Positions 8,465 through 16,839 of a stretch of 64,000 nt of DNA are shown here, piece after piece. The translations under genes were made by a program, and so were the position numbers. Source of the stretch: Sandaracinomonas limnophila (GTDB lineage: Bacteria; Bacteroidota; Bacteroidia; Cytophagales; Spirosomataceae); contig NZ_SACY01000001.1 of the NCBI RefSeq assembly GCF_004005965.1, positions 620,001-684,000 of the forward strand. Reading direction: 5' to 3'. Below the pieces are notes generated by a model. That model made no database searches. It was given only the letters and a program-made list of their open reading frames with translations, and was not told the origin of the DNA. Numbering within the stretch: position 1 is the first letter of the stretch; the number at the start of each line of letters is the position of its first letter.

Positions 8465-10126
8465 CTAGGATTTATACCCTAAAAATTCTTTAACTGAAAG
8501 AGTATTAAAGGTATTTTTTTTCAATAAGCCACCTTTTCTGGCAATTTCCACTCCATATTTCATATCCAGGATACCCTTTATTTCATGCGCATCTGGATTA
8601 ATTGAAATCATAGCACCCTTTTCTTGAGCTTCATAAATAAATCGCCAATCTAAGTCAAGACGATAAGGACTAGCATTCAATTCAATCACCACTCGATTAG
8701 CTACACAGGCATCAATAATTTTACTCATTTGTAAAGGATACCCCTCTCGAGCAAGAAGTAAGCGACCCGTTGGGTGACCTAATATGGTAGTGTATGGACT
8801 TTCAATGGCTTTTAATAATCGAGGCATTGCCTTTTCTAAATCCATTTGCAAATTGGCATGCACGGAAGCAACTACATAATCGAAACTAGATAGTATGCTT
8901 GCATCATAATCAAGTGATCCATCAGGCAAAATATCGGCTTCGATACCCTTTAATATTTTTATATCATTTAGTTGGTTATTGAGTGCATCAATTTCCAAAT
9001 GCTGATCAGCAATCCGCTCCGGTTTTAATCCACCGGCGTATGCTGCATATTGACTATGATCTGCAATTCCAAAATAGGATAACCCTATTTCCCTACAGGC
9101 CTCAGCCATTTCCAACAAAGAATTCTTCCCATCAGAATAAGTTGAATGATTGTGCACACAACCTTGTAAATCTTCAAAAGTGATTAAATCGTCAATTTGA
9201 TATTTGCTGGCCCAATTCAATTCCTCTAATCCCTCACGCATATTGGGGATAATGAAGGGAATATTCAAAGCATCATAAATGGATTGTTCAGTTGAAAATG
9301 CTCCCTGCAATTTCATTTCATCAAAACCAATTAAAGCCAAATGAGCAGGATTTGAAGTCAATTTCAACGATTGAATAGCCCAATCTTTTTCCTCTACAAA
9401 ATACAATTGAATCGGAATTAAATGGCCTTTTAGATTTCCTCTCCAGACAAATGGACTCGAATTTTGAAAATCTTCTTCTAATTCTTCTATTTCACTCAAA
9501 ACTAAAGACGCACCAAAGCCACCATCCGACAATAACATAAAATCCAGGGAACTGATAATCTCGCAATTTCTACCTAATTCTCCAACGATTTGTACTTTTG
9601 AAAATTTGTTTAATAATAAAGTCGAAATATCTTCTGCCAAATGATGCCCTTTATCCAATCGAAGTTTGCTTGCATTTTGTTTTAGGAACAAAATATAATG
9701 CATTACATTCGACTGAATAGCCTCTGAAATTCCTTTGATTTGAACCAATTTCCCTTCTTCACAGGCAGCTAACAACTCATCTAATTCAGTAATTCCTAAA
9801 TCGCGCCAAATAGCTTGAACTTTTTTAGGTCCTAGTCCTTTTATTTTCAGAAGATTTAAAAGTCCAGCTGGGGTTTGTTCCAATATGCCTTCTAAATCTG
9901 AACAGGTTCCCGTTTGAGCAACATCTCTTATGATTGAGATTACAACTTTACCCACACCCTGCAGAGCTAACAATTCATCTTCAGTAGCCTTAGCAATTGA
10001 ATTTGGGAATTTATCTAATGCTCGAGTGGCAAAGGCTAAATTTTTACTTTTAAATTCATTTACTCCATGGAGATCCCATAGTTTCACCAACAATTCTAAT
10101 TGATCAACAATGAACTCGTTTTCCAT
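8465..10126 (-). CDS. PolX-like protein: degenerate polymerase X domain plus PHP nuclease domain
   Basis: A 553-residue protein in the bacterial PolX layout. The N-terminal helix-hairpin-helix motifs are LQGVGK (55-60) and IKGLGP (95-100), a polymerase beta-like core spans about 165-310, and a C-terminal PHP domain spans 323-553. The PHP metal ligands look complete: CVHNHSTYSD, ADHS, GIEADI, SVH, GHPTGR and NPDAH. The polymerase site does not: the usual GDLD pair reads SSLD (Ser193, Asp195), and the third carboxylate region reads IPIQLYF. It is probably a 3'-5' exonuclease or AP-endonuclease-type repair enzyme without polymerase activity. The next gene upstream, 5 bp away, is the alkyltransferase. 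Confidence 0.82.
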   Translation of the reverse strand: MENEFIVDQLELLVKLWDLHGVNEFKSKNLAFATRALDKFPNSIAKATEDELLALQGVGKVVISIIRDVAQTGTCSDLEGILEQTPAGLLNLLKIKGLGPKKVQAIWRDLGITELDELLAACEEGKLVQIKGISEAIQSNVMHYILFLKQNASKLRLDKGHHLAEDISTLLLNKFSKVQIVGELGRNCEIISSLDFMLLSDGGFGASLVLSEIEELEEDFQNSSPFVWRGNLKGHLIPIQLYFVEEKDWAIQSLKLTSNPAHLALIGFDEMKLQGAFSTEQSIYDALNIPFIIPNMREGLEELNWASKYQIDDLITFEDLQGCVHNHSTYSDGKNSLLEMAEACREIGLSYFGIADHSQYAAYAGGLKPERIADQHLEIDALNNQLNDIKILKGIEADILPDGSLDYDASILSSFDYVVASVHANLQMDLEKAMPRLLKAIESPYTTILGHPTGRLLLAREGYPLQMSKIIDACVANRVVIELNASPYRLDLDWRFIYEAQEKGAMISINPDAHEIKGILDMKYGVEIARKGGLLKKNTFNTLSVKEFLGYKS

Positions 10127-10131
10127 AGAAT

Positions 10132-10623
10132 TTAGAATAAATTGATTTGGTTTGATTTCTGAAGGGCTCCCTCATGTTCTAATAACCATTTTTTTCTCCA
10201 CAATTCACCACGATAACCTACTAAAGCGTTATTACTACCAATGATTCGGTGACAAGGAACAACCAATAAAATGGGATTTTGACCATTGGCATTTCCTACT
10301 GCTTGAGAAGCCTGAGATTGCCCAATTTGTTCAGCAATATCGCGATAAGACTTTGTTTCTCCAGCCGGAATTTCCAGCAGTGCCTTCCAAACCTTTTGTT
10401 GGAATTCTGTTCCGGCCGTCATATCCAATGGCAAATCCATTTGATAAGCTCCATTTTCGAAAAACTTTTCTAATTCACTTGTGATTTTAAATCCTAGAAA
10501 ATCCAAAGTTTGATTCTCAGTGGCAGTTTCTCGATTCACAAACTGTAAAGAATTTACACCTTTTTCGGTGTATTGTATTTCTATGATCCCGATGGGAGAT
10601 TGAAAGTATATTTTTTGTAACAT
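10132..10623 (-). CDS. ogt: Methylated-DNA--protein-cysteine methyltransferase
   Basis: A 163-residue O6-alkylguanine-DNA alkyltransferase that repairs O6-methylguanine by suicidal transfer to its own cysteine. The active site VVPCHRIIG is intact, preceded by the helix-turn-helix region (GETKSYRDIAEQIG) and NANGQNP, and followed by GYRGELWRKKWLLEHE. It sits 5 bp upstream of the PolX-like gene, so the two form a DNA-repair operon. A TATTTTTG promoter element ends 6 nt before the ATG. Confidence 0.93.
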   Translation of the reverse strand: MLQKIYFQSPIGIIEIQYTEKGVNSLQFVNRETATENQTLDFLGFKITSELEKFFENGAYQMDLPLDMTAGTEFQQKVWKALLEIPAGETKSYRDIAEQIGQSQASQAVGNANGQNPILLVVPCHRIIGSNNALVGYRGELWRKKWLLEHEGALQKSNQINLF

Positions 10624-10629
10624 AAGCTA

Positions 10630-10637
10630 CAAAAATA
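10630..10637 (-). promoter_or_regulatory. Candidate -7 element for ogt, near-leaderless
   Basis: Reads TATTTTTG on the minus strand and ends 6 nt before the ogt ATG, implying a very short or absent 5' leader. Confidence 0.45.
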
Positions 10638-10739
10638 CCTGAACTTTCTAAATAATCAATTTCTCCTAAATTAATACCTTTAAAATAATTACAATATAAA
10701 CCAATAGGTTCCAAGCATGCAAAATAATTAATCTAAAAC

Positions 10740-11354
10740 CTACATTTCTTCATGTAAAATCAGTCCTCTTTTTAGCATTTCAAAATAATGCCCCATGGGT
10801 TCAAAAATAGTAATATTAGAACTTTTAGGTAATACTGATTTTACATTTTTATACAAATAATAAAATTTAATATAATTTTCTATTTCTGCATTTAATTTAA
10901 ATTTATTTTCACATTGATTAAATTCAGGCATATTTCCCCCATGGGACCAAAAGGGTAAAACAAACCAATGGTTAAGTTTTTTGTTTTTTGAAATAGTATA
11001 TAAACCACTTGTATTTTTAATGTTTTCTTTGATCTTAACTTCAATTATTTTATCCAAATCTCCAAAATATTCAAGTTGTTTTATTTGCCCAAAACTATTC
11101 ACTTTGAAAACAAATATTCCAAAATTATTTTTACAAGTAATACTATCAGGGATAGGAACATTTTTAATTAGATCATTCATTAAGGTAATATAACAATGGT
11201 CTTCAAATTCATTATTAGGTTTTCCCTTGTAATAAAACGGAGAAAATTTGTTCATTTTACTAAAACTATTACCTTTAATTGGCTGATTTGATTGCCCCGA
11301 TAATGTGAATAGATTTATAAAAATTAAGACACTAAAAAAATTGAACTGTTTCAA
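10740..11354 (-). CDS. Secreted TonB-C-like paralogue 1 of 3
   Basis: A 204-residue protein, last of three tandem paralogues. The N-terminus (MKQFNFFSVLIFINLFTLSG) is a signal peptide. Shared family features follow: a PFYYKGKPNNEFEDHCY block, conserved CKNNFGIFVFKVN then a short strand pattern, HWFVLPF, and a C-terminal ILHEEM. The strand pattern (FKVNSFGQI, later HWFVLPF) resembles the C-terminal domain of TonB-type proteins, but this is inference from pattern. Neighbouring paralogues are about 665 bp apart, a classical tandem duplication. Function unknown; probably periplasmic. Confidence 0.6.
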   Translation of the reverse strand: MKQFNFFSVLIFINLFTLSGQSNQPIKGNSFSKMNKFSPFYYKGKPNNEFEDHCYITLMNDLIKNVPIPDSITCKNNFGIFVFKVNSFGQIKQLEYFGDLDKIIEVKIKENIKNTSGLYTISKNKKLNHWFVLPFWSHGGNMPEFNQCENKFKLNAEIENYIKFYYLYKNVKSVLPKSSNITIFEPMGHYFEMLKRGLILHEEM

Positions 11355-11377
11355 GCTAATTAATTTTATGTATAAAC

Positions 11378-12025
11378 CTACATTTCTTCATGCAAAATCA
11401 GTCCTTTTCTTTCCATTTCATCTAAGTGTCCTTTATATCTTAAAATAGTAACTGAAGTGAAATTTGGCAGGGCAATTCTTAATTTGTTAATAATATCAAA
11501 TAATTTATTACCGGAATCATTTTCATTTTTTATAATCTCATAATTTGGACAATTTCTACTTTCCTCAATCATATCTAATCCATTAGATTTAAATGGCAAA
11601 ACAAACCAATGAAATTGTTCTTGAGAATTATATTTAGGTTTCACAAAACGGTTTTCAGTTTTTTGGATATTAAATTTAATTTTCTTCACAATTGAACTAT
11701 CCAAATCTCCAAAATATTCTAGTTTTTCTATTTTACTATATTTATTAACCTTGAAAAGAAAAATACCAATATTATTTCGGCAAACAATATCCTGTGGGAT
11801 AGGGACATTTTTCACTAAATTTTTTTCTAATGTAACATAACAATGGTTTTCAAATTCATTATTTGCCTTGGAATTATAATAAAATGGCGAATTTTTAGAT
11901 ATAGGTTTAAAATCTTCTAAACCTTTTTCTAGGTTAAATTCAAGAATTTGTCCCGAAACAATCGATCTAGAAATCAAATATATTACAATGAATAATATAT
12001 TTTTTTTAATAACAATAGGATCCAT
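11378..12025 (-). CDS. Secreted TonB-C-like paralogue 2 of 3
   Basis: A 215-residue homologue of its two neighbours with signal peptide (KKNILFIVIYLISRSIVSGQ). It keeps PFYYNSKANNEFENHCYV, CRNNIGIFLFKVN, EQFHWFVLPF and the terminal ILHEEM. Gaps to the flanking paralogues are about 20 bp, so all three are probably on one transcript beginning at the metallopeptidase gene. The start ATGGATCCTA is repeated near the metallopeptidase leader at 13559, another trace of shared ancestry of the intergenic segments. Confidence 0.6.
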   Translation of the reverse strand: MDPIVIKKNILFIVIYLISRSIVSGQILEFNLEKGLEDFKPISKNSPFYYNSKANNEFENHCYVTLEKNLVKNVPIPQDIVCRNNIGIFLFKVNKYSKIEKLEYFGDLDSSIVKKIKFNIQKTENRFVKPKYNSQEQFHWFVLPFKSNGLDMIEESRNCPNYEIIKNENDSGNKLFDIINKLRIALPNFTSVTILRYKGHLDEMERKGLILHEEM

Positions 12026-12045
12026 GGATAAAAATAATTTAAAAC

Positions 12046-12690
12046 TTACATTTCTTCATGTATAACTTGACCTTTTTTTTCCATTTCACGCAAATGTGAT
12101 AATCCTCTCAAAACAGTAATAGATTTATTATTCTGAAGAATTTTATATTTTATATTTAAAACTTCATTAAATATTTTAATGTGATTTAAATACATTCGAA
12201 CTTCCCCTTCAGATCGACAAAAGTTTACATCAAATCCCCAAGAAAAAAATGGCACAATAAACCAATGAAATTGTTCTTTATTTTTAATTTTAGGCAATAC
12301 CCATTTTCCTTTTGTAGCTAAAATATTTTTGTTTATAGTTTGACGAATTGTGTCTGATATATTTCCGTAGCTATTTAAATTTAAAATATTTCCTGAGTTA
12401 TTTACCTTAAAAATAAAATATTCAAAATCTAAACGACAATTTATGTCTTTGGGGATTGGAATATTTTTAATTAAATCTTCTTCTAAATATTTATAACAAT
12501 GATCAAATTTTTCAGTATTAATTCTTTGATAATTATAATAAAATGCCTCTTTATGTGAAATAACTTGATAATTATTTAAGTTAAACAAGTCAATTTTTTG
12601 TGCAAAAACATTATCCTGAAAAATTAAATTCAAAATAACTAACATAAAAATTTTAGAATAAAATCTAAATCTATTTGCAGTAATCCCCAT
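12046..12690 (-). CDS. Secreted TonB-C-like paralogue 3 of 3
   Basis: A 214-residue, most divergent member of the tandem family. The signal peptide ends near NVFAQ. Conserved blocks: AFYYNYQRINTEKFDHCYK, CRLDFEYFIFKVN, EQFHWFIVPF and IHEEM. The start overlaps the 3' end of the upstream metallopeptidase gene by 20 bp, implying coupled expression with it. Function unknown. Confidence 0.6.
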   Translation of the reverse strand: MGITANRFRFYSKIFMLVILNLIFQDNVFAQKIDLFNLNNYQVISHKEAFYYNYQRINTEKFDHCYKYLEEDLIKNIPIPKDINCRLDFEYFIFKVNNSGNILNLNSYGNISDTIRQTINKNILATKGKWVLPKIKNKEQFHWFIVPFFSWGFDVNFCRSEGEVRMYLNHIKIFNEVLNIKYKILQNNKSITVLRGLSHLREMEKKGQVIHEEM

Positions 12691-13528
12691 AGGTATGATT
12701 TTTATATTGATTAGCTTTAAATAAAATTACGTTTTGATCTGAAATTGGAATTCGTTTAAAATAATTAGTTTCAGTCAATCCACTTAAAATAATATCATTT
12801 GCATAATCTTTACAATTTGGATAAAATTTTACTAAAGAATTAACTGCAGTAAATAAATAATTTTTGGTCATTTGTTCATGCTCCCAATCAGACCCTCTGT
12901 TATTAAACATTTCAGTTAAATGTGCATGAATAACCTCATGAAAAATAATGGACATGATTTTTTCTTTTGAAAATTTTGGCAATTCATTATTATCTAAATA
13001 AATTTTATAAACATTTTCTTTTGATGTTTTTACAAATTCTCCATATCGATTATTTTGAGACAATGGTTTTTCATAAAAAGTCAAGTGAATAGTTCGACAC
13101 AAATTAAATTGTTGTAACATATAAGTCATTTCATTTAATAAGTCATTATTATGTAATAATGTTTCCAAAACATTAGATAAACAAGGAGTACTTAATTCAT
13201 TATTTACAAAAGTTGCTTTGCCAGAGATTTGCGCCAAAAATAATTCATTTGAATCCCCTCCTCCTCCGCCAGAAATTAAATCTGATGAAGAAATATTTAT
13301 AAATCCAAAATTTTGCAATCTAATTGTTGGAATAATAAAATATACATTTCGCCCCAAAGTTGGTGCATAACAAAAAACTTCATCTAACATGGTGGCCTCC
13401 AGATTCTTTAAATGATTTAAACTGACATTCGTTATTCCCTTTTTATTAGCTAACGAGTTTAAATCTGTCTTTTGTGAGGATAAATTATCAATCACGTTCA
13501 AATCTTCATTTTGGGAACAAGAAAACAA
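12671..13528 (-). CDS. Putative lipoprotein metallopeptidase with HExxH motif
   Basis: A protein of at least 285 residues. The centre-right part has FHEVIHAHL, an HExxH zinc motif, followed by WEHEQMTKNYL and later ILSGLTETNYF. This order resembles zincin domains found in Bacteroidota surface proteins and some polymorphic-toxin C-termini (from family knowledge, not tested). There is a six-residue GGGGGD linker near residue 87. The frame is open upstream to 13579 with LIFILFSCS, a lipobox-like leader, but without an ATG. A likely one-base frameshift separates it from an ATG at 13559, so the true start is unresolved. First gene of a four-gene transcript with the paralogues. Confidence 0.55.
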   Translation of the reverse strand: MFSCSQNEDLNVIDNLSSQKTDLNSLANKKGITNVSLNHLKNLEATMLDEVFCYAPTLGRNVYFIIPTIRLQNFGFINISSSDLISGGGGGDSNELFLAQISGKATFVNNELSTPCLSNVLETLLHNNDLLNEMTYMLQQFNLCRTIHLTFYEKPLSQNNRYGEFVKTSKENVYKIYLDNNELPKFSKEKIMSIIFHEVIHAHLTEMFNNRGSDWEHEQMTKNYLFTAVNSLVKFYPNCKDYANDIILSGLTETNYFKRIPISDQNVILFKANQYKNHTYGDYCK

Positions 13529-13647
13529 AATGAAAATCAGAAAAATTGGTAGGATCCATAGTGGTGGTTGATACGCATTTTATAAGTGTTTAGGGTTTCA
13601 TTTGTTGATACAAATTTTGACACCCCCCACTTATACGTTTACTTATA

Positions 13648-13691
13648 TTTACTTATAAATTATATCGAATTCTATATAAATTATAAGTAAA
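13648..13691. promoter_or_regulatory. 44-bp dyad, candidate XRE operator
   Basis: A near-perfect inverted repeat centred on GAATTC: 20 of 22 base pairs match over 44 bp. Its outer half-site TTTACTTATA is part of a directly repeated ACTTATA found at 13629, 13641 and 13651. It lies in the divergent gap between the metallopeptidase operon and the XRE gene, just upstream of the latter's -7 element, so it is probably bound by that regulator. Confidence 0.5.
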
Positions 13692-13694
13692 AAA

Positions 13695-13702
13695 TAGATT
13701 TG
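13695..13702 (+). promoter_or_regulatory. Candidate -7 element for the XRE gene
   Basis: TAGATTTG matches TAnnTTTG, 43 nt before the ATG at 13746 and immediately downstream of the 44-bp dyad, so a protein on the dyad would block the promoter. Confidence 0.45.
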
Positions 13703-13745
13703 AATTGCAAACAAATCGTTAATTTTAAGAATCTAACTACTAATT

Positions 13746-14117
13746 ATGAATAAACTATTCCTCGGACATAATATCCGTCAAAAACGACTTTTATTAGGAA
13801 TTAAACAGGAAGCATTGGCTGCAGAAAGTCAAATGACCCAAGCCAATTTATCTCAAATTGAACAAGGAAAAATCTATCCTTGTTTGGAAAAACTTCAAAA
13901 AATTGCAGAAATTTTAGGTACAAGCATTGAAAACTTAAACGCACCTAGCAAAAGAAAACATATACTTTCTACATCAGAAAAACATGAAGAAAAATTACAT
14001 GAAGATACCTTTAAACAACTGATTGATGCAAAAGATGAAATAATCAAATCTCAAATTCAAATAATCGAACTTTTAAAAACAGAATTAGTACGTTTAAAAA
14101 CTATAAAAAACCCATAA
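13746..14117 (+). CDS. XRE-family helix-turn-helix regulator
   Basis: A 123-residue DNA-binding protein. Residues 7-65 form a Cro/CI-type HTH (IRQKRLLLGIKQEALAAES, then ANLSQIEQGKIYP and LQKIAEILG). The C-terminal 40 residues are a charged amphipathic helix, probably for dimerisation. It is divergent from the metallopeptidase/paralogue operon with a large dyad in between, which suggests it controls that operon and itself. Its TAA stop lies inside the first unit of a 17-unit heptamer array. Confidence 0.75.
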   Translation: MNKLFLGHNIRQKRLLLGIKQEALAAESQMTQANLSQIEQGKIYPCLEKLQKIAEILGTSIENLNAPSKRKHILSTSEKHEEKLHEDTFKQLIDAKDEIIKSQIQIIELLKTELVRLKTIKNP

Positions 14118-14232
14118 CTCATAACTCATAACCCATAACCCATAACCCATAACTCATAACCCATAACTAATAACCTATAACCCATAACCCATAACCCATA
14201 ACCCATAACCCATAACTAATAACCTATAACTC
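14114..14232. repeat. Heptamer array: 17 exact 7-bp units (ATAACCC family)
   Basis: Seventeen consecutive 7-bp units without a single length error: ATAACCC and variants ATAACTC, ATAACTA and ATAACCT. The array fills the whole gap between XRE and lysA. The XRE stop (14115-14117) is inside the first unit, and the last unit overlaps the lysA stop by two bases. The ordered pair ACTA-ACCT occurs twice, indicating higher-order duplication. Confidence 0.95.
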
Positions 14233-15463
14233 AAATTTGATTCCTCACTAAATCCTCCATTGTCTCCCTCATTCTAATGATTCTCGCTTCACCTCCATCA
14301 ACCAACACCTCCGCTGGTAAAAAACGAGAATTATAATGCGAGGCCATCGTGAAACCGTATGCACCTGCATTGGCCATAGCGATGATATCGCCTTCTTTGA
14401 CTTCGTTTAATAAACGTTCGTTTTGCTTTCCTTTGAAGTCGAAAGAAAAAGTATCTGTTTCGCAAATATTTCCTACGACACGGTATTCTTCTTGCTTAGC
14501 CTCATCGGTATTCGATGCATTGAATATGTAATGATAAGAACCGTACATCATTGGTCGGATTAAATGGTTTAATCCGGAATTGATACCAAGGAATGTCTTT
14601 ACAGGATCTCTTTTAACAACCGTTGCTTGGGTTAAAAATGTACCTGATTCTGAAACTAAAAACTTGCCTGGCTCCACCCAAAGAGTTAATTTCTTGCCAT
14701 ATTTTTGACAAAATTCTTGAAAGGCGTTCGACATCGCAGCACCCACTTCTTCCATATTTACACCCGGATCATTCGGTGCATAAGGCACTTTAAAGCCACC
14801 TCCTAAATCGATTATTTCTAGATCCTTAAAATCCTTTGCAAACTCAAAAACAGCCTCAGCTGCATCAATAAAGGTTTTTCCGTCTTTAATATCAGAACCG
14901 GTATGTTGGTGAAGACCAATGATTTTAATCCCGTATTTATTAACCAAATCCAAAATTTCAGCCTTTTGGTGAATAGAAATTCCAAATTTAGATTCTGGAT
15001 GAGCGGTCATGATCTTCTCATTCCCACCACCAAAAATATGAGGTTTAATACGAATTAAGCAACCTTTGCTCGTACCATACTTTTGTCCAAATTTTTCCAA
15101 AACTGACAAATTATCCAAATTCACAATGGCTCCTTTTGAAACGGCAAATTCAATCTCAGAAAAATCTACTCCAGAAGGTGTAAAAGTAACTTGAGAACCA
15201 TTATAACCAGCCAACAAAGCCAATTCTAATTCCTGAGGAGAAACAACATCAATTTCAACTTCTTCGGCACGCATTAAGCGTAAAATCGACAAATTTGTGT
15301 TTGCCTTACATGCATATTTAATTTTCAAATCAATATTCGAAAAACAGCTCTTTAAAACCGAGATTTTTTCCCTAATTTTGTCTGCATTGTACACATATAA
15401 AGGGGTACCAAATTGCTTTGCTAAATCTGTTAATTGAATACCTTGAATTGAATAATAAGCCAT
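14231..15463 (-). CDS. lysA: Diaminopimelate decarboxylase
   Basis: A 410-residue PLP enzyme producing lysine from meso-diaminopimelate. PLP lysine sits in KYACKAN (Lys53); other signatures are HQHTGSDIKDG, the phosphate-binding GGGFKVPY, WVEPGKFLVSESG and the active-site cysteine in NICETDTF. Length is usual. A TATCTTTG element lies 18 nt upstream, back to back with the PhoD-like gene. Its stop abuts the heptamer array shared with the XRE gene. Confidence 0.93.
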   Translation of the reverse strand: MAYYSIQGIQLTDLAKQFGTPLYVYNADKIREKISVLKSCFSNIDLKIKYACKANTNLSILRLMRAEEVEIDVVSPQELELALLAGYNGSQVTFTPSGVDFSEIEFAVSKGAIVNLDNLSVLEKFGQKYGTSKGCLIRIKPHIFGGGNEKIMTAHPESKFGISIHQKAEILDLVNKYGIKIIGLHQHTGSDIKDGKTFIDAAEAVFEFAKDFKDLEIIDLGGGFKVPYAPNDPGVNMEEVGAAMSNAFQEFCQKYGKKLTLWVEPGKFLVSESGTFLTQATVVKRDPVKTFLGINSGLNHLIRPMMYGSYHYIFNASNTDEAKQEEYRVVGNICETDTFSFDFKGKQNERLLNEVKEGDIIAMANAGAYGFTMASHYNSRFLPAEVLVDGGEARIIRMRETMEDLVRNQI

Positions 15464-15481
15464 TACTTTTGAATTAAGCTA

Positions 15482-15489
15482 CAAAGATA
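15482..15489 (-). promoter_or_regulatory. Candidate -7 element for lysA
   Basis: Reads TATCTTTG on the minus strand, 18 nt before the lysA ATG. The following TAGCTTA is shared with the purL and ogt promoter regions (TAGCT). Confidence 0.45.
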
Positions 15490-15504
15490 CACAAATTGAA
15501 AAAT

Positions 15505-16839
15505 ATGAACCGTAAATTTTACACAAAAAGCACCCTAATCTTACTTTTTGCTTTATTTTTATCCGCTTCAATTTCTGCTCAGATTAAAAGTGGACCCATG
15601 TTGGGATACTCTGAAATGAAAGAAGTTTTGGTTTGGGTTCAAACCGAAAAAGCTGCAAAGGTAGAAATCAAATATTGGGATAAAGAGTCTGATGGAAAAA
15701 CCAAATTCACTTCCGATGCAGTATTAACTGAAAAAAAATCGGGTTTCATTGCCAAAATAATTGCTGATCAAGTTTCTATGAGTAAAAAATACACCTATGA
15801 AGTTTGGTTGGATGGCAAAAAAATAAATTTTGATTATCCTTTAGAATTTCAAACCCAAAAACTTTGGCAATTCAGAACCGATCCACCTTCTTTTTCTTTC
15901 GTATTTGGTTCTTGTAATTACATCAATGAAGAGGCAACTGATCGTCCGGGAAGACCCTATGGCGGAGCAGATGAAATCTACAAAACGATTTATGATGCCA
16001 AACCAGATTTTATGTTGTGGGGTGGTGATAACTTTTATTATCGCGAGGCCGATTGGAACACTAGAACAGGCATGATGCACCGCAATACGCATTCACGCTC
16101 TGTAAAATCTATTCAACCATTATTAGCAAATACGCATCATTATGCCATTTGGGATGACCATGATTATGGTCCTAACGACTCTGATCGCTCTTGGGTAAAT
16201 AAACATACAACCTTGGAAATGTTCAAATTGTTTTGGGGCAATCCAAATTTCACCTTTCCGAATGAAGCAATGACTGGTCAATTCCAATGGGGAGATGTAG
16301 AATTTTTCTTAATGGATGACAGGTGGTTTAAGGCTCCAAATGGTTTAGAAGACGCAACTAAAGATTATTGGGGACAAAAGCAAATGAATTGGCTTTTAGA
16401 TGCTTTAACTACTAGCAAGGCTCCATTCAAAATTGTAGTGAATGGTGGACAAGTATTAAATCCAGCAAAGATTTTTGAAAATATGTCGAACTATGAGGCT
16501 GAAAGAAATCAATTATTAGCTGAATTACAAAAAAGAAAAATTGGCGGAGTAATCTTTTTATCAGGCGACAGACATACTTCAAGTTTTTGGAAATTAGACA
16601 GACCGGGGACATATCCCCTCTACGATTTAACGGTATCTCCTTTTACAGCCGGTCCAGCAGATGTACATGCTTTGGATAAAAATTCGGTTTTAGTTCCTGG
16701 AACTATGACTGCAAAAAGAGCGTTTTCTAAGTTATCTGTTAGTGGAGATGCAAAAAATAGAGAGTTGAAAATTCAATTATTTGATCATACAGGTGTAGAA
16801 CTTTGGAATCAAATACTTAAAGCAAACGATTTAAAATAA
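15505..16839 (+). CDS. PhoD-like alkaline phosphatase / metallophosphoesterase, secreted
   Basis: A 444-residue exported phosphatase. The ATG at 15505 gives a good signal peptide (MNRKFYTKSTLILLFALFL, cleavage after SAQ); an upstream TTG at 15496 is less likely. An Ig-like N-terminal domain is followed by the PhoD catalytic region: FVFGSCNY, DFMLWGGDNFYYRE, AIWDDHDYGPNDSD and FLSGDRHTSSF provide the metal-binding Asp, Asn and His residues. It probably releases phosphate from phosphodiesters or monoesters in the periplasm. Its stop overlaps the ATG of the OsmC gene by one base (TAATG). Confidence 0.85.
   Translation: MNRKFYTKSTLILLFALFLSASISAQIKSGPMLGYSEMKEVLVWVQTEKAAKVEIKYWDKESDGKTKFTSDAVLTEKKSGFIAKIIADQVSMSKKYTYEVWLDGKKINFDYPLEFQTQKLWQFRTDPPSFSFVFGSCNYINEEATDRPGRPYGGADEIYKTIYDAKPDFMLWGGDNFYYREADWNTRTGMMHRNTHSRSVKSIQPLLANTHHYAIWDDHDYGPNDSDRSWVNKHTTLEMFKLFWGNPNFTFPNEAMTGQFQWGDVEFFLMDDRWFKAPNGLEDATKDYWGQKQMNWLLDALTTSKAPFKIVVNGGQVLNPAKIFENMSNYEAERNQLLAELQKRKIGGVIFLSGDRHTSSFWKLDRPGTYPLYDLTVSPFTAGPADVHALDKNSVLVPGTMTAKRAFSKLSVSGDAKNRELKIQLFDHTGVELWNQILKANDLK

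Noticed and set aside
10517-10714. 65-aa frame overlapping the ogt start
   Set aside because: Overlaps the well-supported ogt gene in another frame and includes its promoter.
14114-14232. Telomere-like or CRISPR-like repeat
   Set aside because: The ATAACCC units resemble telomeric repeats, but the array is short, internal and one of ten similar arrays with different units. There are no spacers and no cas genes.
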